Assembly (NCBI GenBank): GCA_017935365.1
Contig: JAGBHT010000048.1
Span: forward strand, 1 to 42,699
Length of the DNA: 42,699 bases
DNA from: Ruminiclostridium sp.
Lineage (GTDB): Bacteria > Bacillota > Clostridia > Oscillospirales > Ruminococcaceae
Direction: 5' to 3'
The notes below the pieces were generated by a model. It was not told the origin of the DNA. It ran no database searches and was given only the letters and a program-made list of their open reading frames with translations. A program made the translations under genes and the position numbers. How positions within the stretch are numbered: the first letter of the stretch is position 1; every line of letters starts with the position of its first letter. This document shows positions 30,624 through 39,396 of this stretch, one piece after another.

Positions 30624-32412
30624 CCGCTCCACCTCCTATAGCATTTACAGGACATATCTGACTGCAAAGTCCGCAACCTGTGCAAAGTCCGCTGTCAATA
30701 GTCACCTTGCCGTTTGAAATAATCAGCGCGGGACAACCTATTTCACGGATACATTTCTTACACTGTACGCACTTGTCAGAGATCGTACATTTAGCGGTCG
30801 GCTTTGAAATAGCTATACAAGGCGATTTGAATATAACCGCCTTGACGCCGTGGATATCAGCACATTCCCGTACCGCATTTACCGATGCGTCAAGGTTGAG
30901 CGGATTAACCGTAACAACCTTTTTCACACCGATACCTTCAAGCACCTTTGCGATGTCAACTTTATCGACTATCTGACCCATAAGGTTTCTGCCTATTCCG
31001 GGGTGGGGCTGATGACCTGTCATAGCCGTTGTTGAATTATCAAGTACGCACAGCACCATATCTGCGTTATTATAAACCGCATTGGCAACGCCTGTCATAC
31101 CCGATGCAAAGAACGTCGAATCGCCTACGAAGCCGAAGCACACGCCATCGCTGTCTGTCCAGTGGAAGCCCTGTGCCATAGTAATACCAGCACCCATACA
31201 AAGACAGGTATCTACCATATCGAGCGGCATTGCATTGCCGAGCGTATAGCAACCGATGTCGCCGCAGAAATACGCCTTTCTGCCCTTCATTGCCTGCTTT
31301 ACCGCATAGAATGACGCACGATGAGGACAGCCTGCACAAAGCACGGGCGGACGGATCGGAAGTGCAGGAGCGTCCGACAGATTATAGCCGCTATTAGCAC
31401 ACTGAGTACCGAGAAAATCGCTCAGTATAACTGCCGCCTTGTCAGCACTAAGCTCTCCGCTCGGCTGAACCTTTCCGTCAAGCTTTCCGGATACTTTAAG
31501 CTGTAAATGGTGCTTACCTGCAAGCTTCAATACCTGCTCTTCGATAAACGGGCTGAGCTCTTCTATACAGATAACCTCGTCAACTCCGTCAAGCGCCGAG
31601 AGGACAAGCTCCTCGGGGAAAGGATAAGCTGTTGCAAGCTTTATAAGCTTTATATCGGGATAATCTTTAAGATATTCCTTGGTGTAAGCATAGCTGATAC
31701 CAGATGTGATAACAGCTTTTTTTGAATTCCCACCCTCGACAGTATTGCCGCAGTAGCCTGAAAGATCCTTGCCCATTTCAACGTTACGCTTTTCTATCAT
31801 AGCGTGGTTTGCAAATGAAAGTCGGGGGAAGATAACCCACTTTTTGGAGTCCTTTACAAAGCCCTCATATTCCTTAGGACCTGCATATTCGGGCGTTTCA
31901 ACGGATGCATACGCATGACAGACGCGCGTTGTCGGTCTGAATAAAACGGGAGTGTTGTATTTTTCGGAATATTCAAATGCGTCCTTTATCATGCTGAAAG
32001 CTTCTTCCGGTGAAGACGGATCAAACACGGGTATACGGCAGAAATCAGCGAATCTTCTGGTGTCCTGCTCTGTCTGTGATGAGATGGGACCGGGATCATC
32101 GGCTGATACTATCACCATACCGCCCTTTACGCCTACATAGGCGAGCGACATCAGCGGATCAGCCGCAACATTAAGTCCGACCTGCTTCATAGTCACCATA
32201 GCTCTTGCGCCGCTGTATGCCGCGGCAGCCGCTACTTCCATTGCGGCTTTTTCGTTTACCGACCACTCTATATGTACTCCGTCATGCGGATATTTAGAGA
32301 TAGTTTCGAGTATTTCGGAAGACGGTGTTCCGGGATATCCCGCAACAAGGTTTACACCTGCTGCAAGTGCTCCCAACGCTATAGCACCGTTTCCCATTAC
32401 ATATTCCTGCAT
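30616..32412 (-). CDS. iorA: Indolepyruvate:ferredoxin oxidoreductase, alpha subunit
   Basis: The 598-residue catalytic subunit has an N-terminal pyrimidine-binding domain (GYPGTPSSEILE, VNEKAAMEVA), a TPP pyrophosphate-binding region (GDIGCYTLG, GDSTFFASG and DNSTTAMTGHQPHPG) and two C-terminal [4Fe-4S] motifs, CVQCKKCIREIGC and CTGCGLCSQICP. It ferments aromatic amino acids via their 2-oxoacids. The ATG at 32412 is preferred over an in-frame start at 32448; GAAAGG lies 12 bases upstream. It is the first gene of iorA-iorB-paaK. Confidence 0.95.
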   Translation of the reverse strand: MQEYVMGNGAIALGALAAGVNLVAGYPGTPSSEILETISKYPHDGVHIEWSVNEKAAMEVAAAAAYSGARAMVTMKQVGLNVAADPLMSLAYVGVKGGMVIVSADDPGPISSQTEQDTRRFADFCRIPVFDPSSPEEAFSMIKDAFEYSEKYNTPVLFRPTTRVCHAYASVETPEYAGPKEYEGFVKDSKKWVIFPRLSFANHAMIEKRNVEMGKDLSGYCGNTVEGGNSKKAVITSGISYAYTKEYLKDYPDIKLIKLATAYPFPEELVLSALDGVDEVICIEELSPFIEEQVLKLAGKHHLQLKVSGKLDGKVQPSGELSADKAAVILSDFLGTQCANSGYNLSDAPALPIRPPVLCAGCPHRASFYAVKQAMKGRKAYFCGDIGCYTLGNAMPLDMVDTCLCMGAGITMAQGFHWTDSDGVCFGFVGDSTFFASGMTGVANAVYNNADMVLCVLDNSTTAMTGHQPHPGIGRNLMGQIVDKVDIAKVLEGIGVKKVVTVNPLNLDASVNAVRECADIHGVKAVIFKSPCIAISKPTAKCTISDKCVQCKKCIREIGCPALIISNGKVTIDSGLCTGCGLCSQICPVNAIGGGADE

Positions 32413-32482
32413 ATGAAAATTTTTCCTTTCGGGGATTGGTATATACAATTTTATTATAACATATGTGTCAATAGCTGATAAA

Positions 32483-32509
32483 ACAGCCTCTGCAAAAAAG
32501 CAGAGGCTT
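32483..32509. repeat. 27-bp hairpin repeat, copy 1
   Basis: A 27-bp sequence that begins ACAGCCTCTGC and ends GCAGAGGCTT, separated by five to six As, so it folds into a 9-bp hairpin. It is identical to copy 2 at 32727-32753. Confidence 0.8.
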
Positions 32510-32726
32510 CAGGCTGTCGAAAAACCTATATAATTTTTAAAAATGGGGTGTCGAGTGTTGCTTGCTCTGCTGGTTTTGCATCGTGCAAAACTTTTGGCAA
32601 GCAACCAAAGCATCCTTGCTTTGGGGCGTAGCCCCAGTAAAATCCCCCTTTCCCGGGGAAAGGGGGCAGGGGGATAGGGGCAATGAGTTAGAAGTTTGTT
32701 TCAAAAACATACTTTTTCTACAAACT
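32510..32726. repeat. Hairpin-rich non-coding block between iorA and the GH35 gene
   Basis: This 217-base stretch contains consecutive perfect inverted repeats: GTTGCTTGC / GCAAGCAAC (32557-32605) enclosing GTTTTGCA / TGCAAAAC; CCAAAGC / GCTTTGG (32605-32624); GGGGC / GCCCC (32623-32635); and an 11-bp CCCCCTTTCCC / GGGAAAGGGGG (32644-32666). No gene with an RBS is seen. It may be a dispersed structured repeat of this genome or a small non-coding RNA. Confidence 0.6.
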
Positions 32727-32753
32727 ACAGCCTCTGCAAAAAAGCAGAGGCTT
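32727..32753. repeat. 27-bp hairpin repeat, copy 2
   Basis: Identical to 32483-32509. It lies nine bases after the GH35 stop on the minus strand, where it may act as a weak terminator; no T-run follows. Confidence 0.8.
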
Positions 32754-32761
32754 ACATAAAT

Positions 32762-34501
32762 TCAGTTATTATCGGACAAAGTGATGCTGTCTGCGCTGTT
32801 TCCTTCTGTTTCAAAAATAACTATTTCATTTTTACCTTTTTTCAGAAGCGGAGCCGGGATATACAGTTTTTTCTGAGGGCCTATATTCCAGAATCTGCCG
32901 AGATTGAATCCGTTAATAAACGCAACACCCTTTCCGAAGCCATCGGTATCCAGAAATGTATCAGCAATTTCACTTATTTCAAATTCAAATTTATAGAATG
33001 CCGGTACACCGTCATTGTAACCACGGTTATAGTCTATTCTGCCAAGCTGATTTTCATCAAGTGAAAGTGTGAACATTTCAAATCCATACTGCCTGTGATC
33101 GTTAATTCTTACTCCGCCGAGAACGCCCTTGCGCTGGCACTCAAGCCCTGTGCCAAAGTTAACTCTGCCTATGTTCTCAACAAGTAGATCTGTTGTTCCG
33201 CCTGCGGATTTTTCAGCAAGCTCAAACTGTTCGTCTATCGTTTCGGCAAAAGCCGTAAACGCATACTTGCCGTTTCTGAAGCCTTGTACTCTGTCTGCGG
33301 TATTTTCGCATCTCACAGTGCTGACTGTTTCATTTTCCCCGATATGTAATCTGTAAAGAACATAACCGTAATAGCAGTCCAGTTCCTCAAAGCTCAGCGG
33401 GTACACCGACTTTACCGGGTCTGAGATACTGTCAAGTGTGCTGAAAAGATCGGTTTTGGCGGTGCATCGGATTTTCCCGTATTCCAAACGTCTTATTTGT
33501 GTTGTAAGCGGGACTTCATTTATATCGTTATAACGAGAAATCACCTCTTTGCACTTTTCGTATTTTTCGGTTATTCGACCATCTTCTGTCAAGGGTGCAT
33601 CATAATCATACGATGTCACTATAGCTGTCTTTTTCTCATTGTTCTTTCCGGACATAAACCCGAAATTTGTTCCGCCCTCGAACATATAGAAATTCATACT
33701 GCCATTTTTGAGCAGAGTATCAAGTTCTTGAGCTGCCTTTTCAGGTGCTGTGATATTGTGTTCTTCGCCCCAGACATCAAACCAGCCGTTCCAGAATTCC
33801 ATACACATGAGCGGTTTATCTTCTCCGATAAAACGCCGCATTTCACCAAACTGCCATTCAGCAGAAGAGCCGAAATTGCCGGTCGGCAATGCACCGTCAA
33901 CCATACCTGATTTGAAAACAAATTCACTCCACGGGCCGTCAGATGTCACAAACGGTACAGTTATGCCATACTTACGCATAGTATCTCTCAGAAACTCAAG
34001 ATATGATGTGTCATTTCCATAATAGCCATACTCATTTTCAATCTGCATCATAATTATATTGCCGCCATTATCGATCTGATAAGGTGCAAGCTTGGGCATA
34101 AGAACGCTGTAATAACTGTCCACTGCATTAAGGTACGGCTTGTAGGAGCATCTCAGACGCATTGCACGGTCTTTTAACAACCACGCAGGCAATCCGCCGA
34201 ATTCCCACTCTGAACAGATATACGGCGACGGTCTGATAATCATATAAAGTCCGAGTTTATCGGCAAGCTCTATAAAACGGCAGATATCATGCATTCCGTT
34301 CCAATTGAAATTTCCTTTTTCAGTTTCGTGAAAATTCCACGGAATATACGTTTCAACTGTATTGCATCCGATATTTACGAGTTTTTCAAGCCTGTCCTGC
34401 CAATATTCCGGTACGGTGCGGAAATAATGTATTGAACCCGAAATTACCTTGAACGGTTTCCCGTCCAAATAAAACTTATCTCTTATCTCAAATCTTGACA
34501 T
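32762..34501 (-). CDS. GH35 beta-galactosidase
   Basis: The 579-residue enzyme has the GH35 barrel motifs in order: SGSIHYFRTVPEYWQDRL at the N-terminus, ETYIPWNFHE, RPSPYICSEWEFGGLPAWL, acid/base E157 in QIENEYGYYG and nucleophile E235 in MEFWNGW. A C-terminal beta-domain ends with FINGFNLGRFWNIGPQ. It has no signal peptide, so it works on galactosides brought into the cell. CAGGAGG supports the start. It lies 18 bases after the GH59 gene, and the two are co-transcribed. Confidence 0.95.
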   Translation of the reverse strand: MSRFEIRDKFYLDGKPFKVISGSIHYFRTVPEYWQDRLEKLVNIGCNTVETYIPWNFHETEKGNFNWNGMHDICRFIELADKLGLYMIIRPSPYICSEWEFGGLPAWLLKDRAMRLRCSYKPYLNAVDSYYSVLMPKLAPYQIDNGGNIIMMQIENEYGYYGNDTSYLEFLRDTMRKYGITVPFVTSDGPWSEFVFKSGMVDGALPTGNFGSSAEWQFGEMRRFIGEDKPLMCMEFWNGWFDVWGEEHNITAPEKAAQELDTLLKNGSMNFYMFEGGTNFGFMSGKNNEKKTAIVTSYDYDAPLTEDGRITEKYEKCKEVISRYNDINEVPLTTQIRRLEYGKIRCTAKTDLFSTLDSISDPVKSVYPLSFEELDCYYGYVLYRLHIGENETVSTVRCENTADRVQGFRNGKYAFTAFAETIDEQFELAEKSAGGTTDLLVENIGRVNFGTGLECQRKGVLGGVRINDHRQYGFEMFTLSLDENQLGRIDYNRGYNDGVPAFYKFEFEISEIADTFLDTDGFGKGVAFINGFNLGRFWNIGPQKKLYIPAPLLKKGKNEIVIFETEGNSADSITLSDNN

Positions 34502-34519
34502 AATATACCCTCCTGATTA

Positions 34520-37216
34520 TCAATCTTTCTTCTTTTTCATTTTTGCTATCGCAACGCCTGCGCCGATTGCGGCAGCCACAGCAACCGCTCCTACGACAAC
34601 GGGAACAAACGGGAATGAGCCTTTACCGCTGTCGCCGCCGTTGCTTTTTGCTGATTTGTCGTTATCTTCGGAAACGCTGTCGGATGAATCTGTGCTTTCG
34701 GCTACCGATGACGTTTCGTTGGTTACGGCTTTATTTACAGTCTCATAATCGTACAGCACCTGTGCCGCATCGACAGAACAGCTTCCGCTTACGACAGTCA
34801 ATTTCAGAGTATGACTGCCCTGTTCCAAGCCGTTTATCAGCAAGAACGACTGTCTGTTGCTGATTTTTGATACGGCATATTTCTTATTAACGGTTTTGCC
34901 GTCAACATCAATGCTTACAACCGTGTCGCCTTTCTGTACGCCTGTAAGGATAATGCCCGTTCCCTCAAAATCAACGATTAAATAACCTCCTTCAGCGCCA
35001 TGCGAAATTGTACGTCTGTAGTTCTTGAAGCTGTCCATAGTGCTGTGCTCCCAACCGTCTGCACTGTATGTGAATATGCTGTCAAGGTTATCGTACTTAT
35101 TCACATAAGGCTGAACCGCATCGGTAGCTTCAACCTTTACATTGTCAAACAGACAGTTGTTGTATGAGCTGTAAAGCGCCGCTCTTCCCGAACCGTAACC
35201 TGCGTTTTCTGCTTTGAACTCAGTTATCTTGTTATCATCAACATATACCGTTATATCATTATACAGTGCCGAGATCTTTATATTGTGCCACTTTGACGCA
35301 TCAAAGCCGTTTATCTCACCGGTATCTATTTTACGCTTGTCACCGAAAAGTATCCATGTGCCGTTTTCATTGAGCGTCACGCTATAGCCGCTCTTGCCGC
35401 TGTCCGCAAGACTGTATCTCAGTCCTATACCTGCATAGCTTCCTTCGCCGTCAGTCAGTATATCGGCGCTTACGCTGTAGTTGTACCAACGATCGTCGCC
35501 GAAGTTTGTAGTCGGGTTAGGTGTTCCGCCCCACTCATCAGCCTTTATGTCTGCGGTGATCTTCTGCATGAGTACCTTTTTACCGTCCTTATCAGCAACC
35601 TCAAATGCGCCACCCTCGTCTGTCGTGTAAAGCGGAGCGTTTCCTCTTGCGGCAAGGAATTCATCGGAATAGCTGAAATCGTCCGTGTACGGCAGTTTGA
35701 GCAACGTGTTGCCGCTTTCCTGCGGCACGTCAAACTCAGGTTCGGATATCTTCACTGTAGATACCGTTATCATCGAATACGGCTTTATCGTAACGGAATA
35801 CTTGCCGTTTTCGGGCTTTACCGTTGCAATGTTTCTGAAATAATTTGCGTTGTACTCCTGGCCGTTATCAGGACCTCTTGTTTCCCATACATATACTTCA
35901 TTATCCGCTTTTGCAAGGTTTGTTACCTCAAAGTTGTATGTAATAGGCTCTGATGTCGTATTTGTAATTACCGTGCTGTAGTCGCCGTCTTTACTGCAAA
36001 CTGTGATATAGCTGTATTTTGCGTCAACCAATGCGTGACCGTCACCGCCGACCTGTGCGTCACCGTAACAAGCGTCATATATGTAGCTCCAGCCCTTGTC
36101 AATAAACTGTGAGAAGTGCAGGTTCATATAATATCCGCTGTCAAGCGTATAGTATCCGTTCCACGGAGAGCTTGCATTTATCAGCTGTTTCTGACAGTAA
36201 GTAACACCGTCATAATATCCCGCAACCGCAGGCTGATATTCGTACAGCGTCATATATCCGCCGCTTACCATTGTTATCATACGGTTGGCGATATCAAATA
36301 CACCGTTAAGACCTGTAAGTCCCGAATTACCCTCGTCATAGCGGTAAACCGACTGTGCATAGGTCATAGGTGAGCTTCCCTCGGAGAACCATAATTCCTT
36401 GCCGTATTCCTCCGCAAGCTTTTTTGTAGTATCATCAGCGAAGCTTGTGTAGTGAGAACCGATCACATCGACCGCATCACACAGCTCCTTATTCTTCATC
36501 ATCAGCCTTGATATGCCCCAAGTGCCGCATTCGTCCGCCGCAACTATCTTGATCTCAGAGTAATCATACGGACAGTCCTTTTCGCTTTTAAGCGTTTTTG
36601 AAAGATATACGATCCAGTCGGCGTCAACAGAACGCTCATTTCTGTTAGCGCTTACATAATCGAACACAAGCCCGTATGTTTCATATGCCGCGTCAAGCGT
36701 CTGCTTATACCACTTGTATCTTGCCGCGTACACGTCTTTGGCATCGGTCACCCAGCGCGGCTCGCTCCACCACAGCATATCAAGCGTTACATCGGGGTTT
36801 ATCTTCTTGATATCAGCCGCAAGCTGAAAGCCCGCACCTCTTGTAACGTCTGCCTTTTCGTCCTCATATCTCATAGTTGTAGGCTCGGTACCCGATGAAG
36901 TATTGACATCAGAGCCCATCTCAACCTTGAAATGTGTAAATTTCAGTCCGTTCCTGCCGTACATATATTCAAGAATTTGGTTATAGCTTTCGGGACTTTT
37001 CTCCTTGTAATCTATAAGCAGTCTTGAAGAACCGTTACAGCTTATCATTCCCTGACCGCGGTAAAGGAAGTTTTCGTTCGTGTTCGCCGTGCTTCCGTCA
37101 ATTCTGATATTCACCGTATCACCTCCGCCGTTACTTTCTGCGTATACCGCATTTGTGCTTGCGCACATTATTGCCGCACTGATAACAAGTGCGGATATCC
37201 GTTTTAAAATGCTCAT
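34520..37216 (-). CDS. Membrane-anchored GH59-family beta-galactosidase (galactocerebrosidase-like)
   Basis: The 898-residue secreted protein has a signal peptide (cleavage probably after AVYA, residue 26). Residues of about 45-490 align by eye with GH59 galactocerebrosidase: GQGMISCNGSSRLLIDY, FTHFKVEMGSDVNTSSGTEP, acid/base E194 in SANRNERSVD, VIGSHYTSF and nucleophile E279 in WFSEGSS. A LamG-like domain (about 500-700) follows, as in animal GALC, then another beta-sandwich domain (715-820), a Ser/Asp linker, a membrane helix (FVPVVVGAVAVAAAIGAGVA) and the basic tail KMKKKKD. It probably releases beta-galactose from glycans or glycolipids outside the cell. Confidence 0.88.
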   Translation of the reverse strand: MSILKRISALVISAAIMCASTNAVYAESNGGGDTVNIRIDGSTANTNENFLYRGQGMISCNGSSRLLIDYKEKSPESYNQILEYMYGRNGLKFTHFKVEMGSDVNTSSGTEPTTMRYEDEKADVTRGAGFQLAADIKKINPDVTLDMLWWSEPRWVTDAKDVYAARYKWYKQTLDAAYETYGLVFDYVSANRNERSVDADWIVYLSKTLKSEKDCPYDYSEIKIVAADECGTWGISRLMMKNKELCDAVDVIGSHYTSFADDTTKKLAEEYGKELWFSEGSSPMTYAQSVYRYDEGNSGLTGLNGVFDIANRMITMVSGGYMTLYEYQPAVAGYYDGVTYCQKQLINASSPWNGYYTLDSGYYMNLHFSQFIDKGWSYIYDACYGDAQVGGDGHALVDAKYSYITVCSKDGDYSTVITNTTSEPITYNFEVTNLAKADNEVYVWETRGPDNGQEYNANYFRNIATVKPENGKYSVTIKPYSMITVSTVKISEPEFDVPQESGNTLLKLPYTDDFSYSDEFLAARGNAPLYTTDEGGAFEVADKDGKKVLMQKITADIKADEWGGTPNPTTNFGDDRWYNYSVSADILTDGEGSYAGIGLRYSLADSGKSGYSVTLNENGTWILFGDKRKIDTGEINGFDASKWHNIKISALYNDITVYVDDNKITEFKAENAGYGSGRAALYSSYNNCLFDNVKVEATDAVQPYVNKYDNLDSIFTYSADGWEHSTMDSFKNYRRTISHGAEGGYLIVDFEGTGIILTGVQKGDTVVSIDVDGKTVNKKYAVSKISNRQSFLLINGLEQGSHTLKLTVVSGSCSVDAAQVLYDYETVNKAVTNETSSVAESTDSSDSVSEDNDKSAKSNGGDSGKGSFPFVPVVVGAVAVAAAIGAGVAIAKMKKKKD

Positions 37217-37252
37217 AAATGCACCCCTCTCCGATAGTGAAATTACAATAAT

Positions 37253-37282
37253 AATATATATCGGAAATGGGGTTCAAGTCAA
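37253..37282 (-). promoter_or_regulatory. Promoter of the GH59-GH35 operon
   Basis: On the minus strand TTGACT (37282-37277), an 18-base spacer and TATATT (37258-37253), 36 bases before the GH59 ATG. Confidence 0.6.
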
Positions 37283-37323
37283 TCTTAAATTAGTGACAAC
37301 TCTAACTTTCTGAAACTAAAAGC

Positions 37324-37364
37324 AAAACCGCATAAAGACCTTTTTGTGGTTTTTGTGCGGTTTT
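37324..37364 (-). terminator. Terminator of the AraC-family gene
   Basis: On the minus strand AAAACCGCA pairs with TGCGGTTTT around a 23-base loop that contains further complementary runs. It starts three bases after the AraC stop. Confidence 0.65.
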
Positions 37365-37367
37365 GTC

Positions 37368-38189
37368 TTAAATTATATTACCTCTGTTACGTCTGAACTC
37401 CGACGGTGAGATTCCCTCATATTTTCTGAACACTACGCCGAAATAGGTCGGACTTGTATATCCTAATCTTTGTGAAAGCTGTGCTACAGGTATATCCGAT
37501 TCAAGAAGCATAGTCTTTGCTTTTGAAACTTTAAGCCGTGCGACATACTCCATCGGGCGCATACCAAGGCGCTGTCTGAAAACCCGTCCGAAATACTGCG
37601 GCGATACCCCCGAAAGGTCTGCAAGCTCTCCGAGTGTAATATCCGAGCTCAGATGTTCATTTATGTACCTTACCGCCTCATCTACAATAGTGCTTCCAGT
37701 ACTGCCGTCGGTGCTTCTGTTATCAAAAATATCCTTGGCAGTCAGCACAGCGTTATATATAAGAAGTGAACATTTCTCGCTGTTGTGAAGATTATCGGGC
37801 GCAAGCGATAATATCCGCTCGAATATTTTCTGAAATGCGGAGATATCCGCACCTGCCGCAACCATTTCGCCCTCAAAGCCCATGCTTCTCATAATATCTG
37901 CCAGCTTATCTCCCCTGAACACCATCCAGCAGGTAGTCCAATCGTCGTGTTCGGGATAATATTCATGCGGCAATGCGGGCGGAAGATACAGCAGAGAGTT
38001 TTTTTCAAGGATATATCTTTTCTCTCTCACTTCAAGCACTCCGCTCCCATTTGCCGTAAACAAAAACTGGTGAGATGTAAGCCCTTTTTCGCGTTTTACA
38101 CGAAACTCCGGCTCTGTCCTGCCTATCCCCGACAGATAGAAAGGAAGCCGGGTTTCTCCTGCTAAAACAGGATATACGGCACTGTGCAT
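37368..38189 (-). CDS. AraC-family transcriptional regulator
   Basis: The 273-residue protein has an N-terminal cupin-like sensor domain (about 15-150; LYLPPALPHEYYPE is the metal/ligand-pocket strand seen in many AraC cupins). The C-terminal double helix-turn-helix (about 170-270) contains LGELADLSGVSPQYFGRVF and LSQRLGYTSPTYFGVVFRK. It likely responds to a sugar and controls the adjacent GH59-GH35 operon (inference from position). GGAAGG supports the start. It begins 38 bases after the GGDEF gene stop, suggesting co-transcription. Confidence 0.92.
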   Translation of the reverse strand: MHSAVYPVLAGETRLPFYLSGIGRTEPEFRVKREKGLTSHQFLFTANGSGVLEVREKRYILEKNSLLYLPPALPHEYYPEHDDWTTCWMVFRGDKLADIMRSMGFEGEMVAAGADISAFQKIFERILSLAPDNLHNSEKCSLLIYNAVLTAKDIFDNRSTDGSTGSTIVDEAVRYINEHLSSDITLGELADLSGVSPQYFGRVFRQRLGMRPMEYVARLKVSKAKTMLLESDIPVAQLSQRLGYTSPTYFGVVFRKYEGISPSEFRRNRGNII

Positions 38190-38227
38190 TTTATCACCTT
38201 CCGCAACATTTCTTAAAGTTTGGCAAG

Positions 38228-39304
38228 TCAGGCTTGTTTTCCCTCTTTGATCTCTTTCTTTACGCTGTACATCATCTCGTCTGCCTGTTCGAGCACCGCC
38301 TGCCTGTGACCGTTACTGCCGTCAAAATACGCGTATCCGACAGCCACATTCGGGAACACCACATCTTTACTGCATCTTTTATCAATATCCGCTTTGAAAC
38401 TGCTTATGCACTCCTGTGCCATATCGGTATGTTTTGTCATTACAACGCAGAACTCGTCACCGCCTGTGCGGTAGCACGAACCGTATCTGCCGTAATTTCT
38501 TCGGATTATTTCAGCTATTGATTTAAGATAATAGTCACCTGTCGTATGACCGAATGTATCATTTATTTCCTTGAATTTGTTTACGTCCATATTTATAAAT
38601 ACGGCGGAAGAATTAAGGCGTTCAATATCCTTTTCATAACAGCGGCGGTTCAACAGACGTGTAAGTCCGTCAAGCTGGAATATCATCTTGTTGCGGTGGT
38701 TATAAAGAAGATAGTTTGCCATAGCCACACACATATAATCGACCCTGATATCCGAATACGCGATCTGTATTCCGATACCGACCGCAAGAAATATAAGCGT
38801 TGCCATAAGCACCGGGGCAGGTTTTGTGTAATTCCGCACATCTTCTCTTATAACGCTTACAACACAGTATATGATCGATGCGGAGAATACAAGTATATAG
38901 ATAAAGTAAAGATTTCCTCTGTGGTAAATATTATTTTCATCAATTGAAATAACCCATCCGAAATGAAGTGCAATTATCTCAAAAATTGTGTGCCCTGCCA
39001 ATATTGCTATAACAGGTATCGGTCTCTTTATTCTGCTGTAGCTCATTGCCGCCGCTGCACTTATAACAGGTGCAAAGCAGAACTCGCACAGTTTTGCCGC
39101 TTTGTGCAGAAAAATGAGAGAGCTGTCCGCTCCGTCAAGTTTTAATGCTGCCCATTCAAAAAATATCGCAAACCCTATACAAAAGCACACAAGCACACTG
39201 TTACGCCTTGTTCTTTTACTTATTATACGGTTTGTACATATATCTGTTACCGTGACTGCGAGCAGTAATACTGTAATTATTACTATCGCACTGTAAATAT
39301 CCAT
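38228..39304 (-). CDS. Membrane diguanylate cyclase (GGDEF)
   Basis: The 358-residue protein has about seven membrane helices (residues 5-200) and a C-terminal GGDEF domain, with LDGLTRLLNRRCYEKD at its start and the catalytic GGDEF at 281-285. It would make cyclic di-GMP at the membrane. The RxxD inhibitory site normally a few residues before GGDEF is absent (RYGSCYRT), so product inhibition is probably missing. GGAG is eight bases before the ATG at 39304; the in-frame ATG at 39313 touches the RBS. The next gene downstream is the AraC regulator. Confidence 0.92.
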   Translation of the reverse strand: MDIYSAIVIITVLLLAVTVTDICTNRIISKRTRRNSVLVCFCIGFAIFFEWAALKLDGADSSLIFLHKAAKLCEFCFAPVISAAAAMSYSRIKRPIPVIAILAGHTIFEIIALHFGWVISIDENNIYHRGNLYFIYILVFSASIIYCVVSVIREDVRNYTKPAPVLMATLIFLAVGIGIQIAYSDIRVDYMCVAMANYLLYNHRNKMIFQLDGLTRLLNRRCYEKDIERLNSSAVFINMDVNKFKEINDTFGHTTGDYYLKSIAEIIRRNYGRYGSCYRTGGDEFCVVMTKHTDMAQECISSFKADIDKRCSKDVVFPNVAVGYAYFDGSNGHRQAVLEQADEMMYSVKKEIKEGKQA

Positions 39305-39349
39305 TCTAATCATCTCCGGATTATTGATTACACATTTTCACCGAGATAA

Positions 39350-39378
39350 ATTATAGCACAATTCTGCGGGTTTGTAAA
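39350..39378 (-). promoter_or_regulatory. Promoter of the GGDEF-AraC pair
   Basis: On the minus strand TTTACA (39378-39373), a 17-base spacer and a perfect TATAAT (39355-39350). Confidence 0.8.
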
Positions 39379-39396
39379 CGGAAATATAATGCCGGT

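Noticed and set aside
32562..32759. A 65-codon frame in the hairpin-rich block
   Set aside because: The frame runs through perfect inverted repeats and the 27-bp hairpin, has no RBS, and its peptide resembles nothing known.
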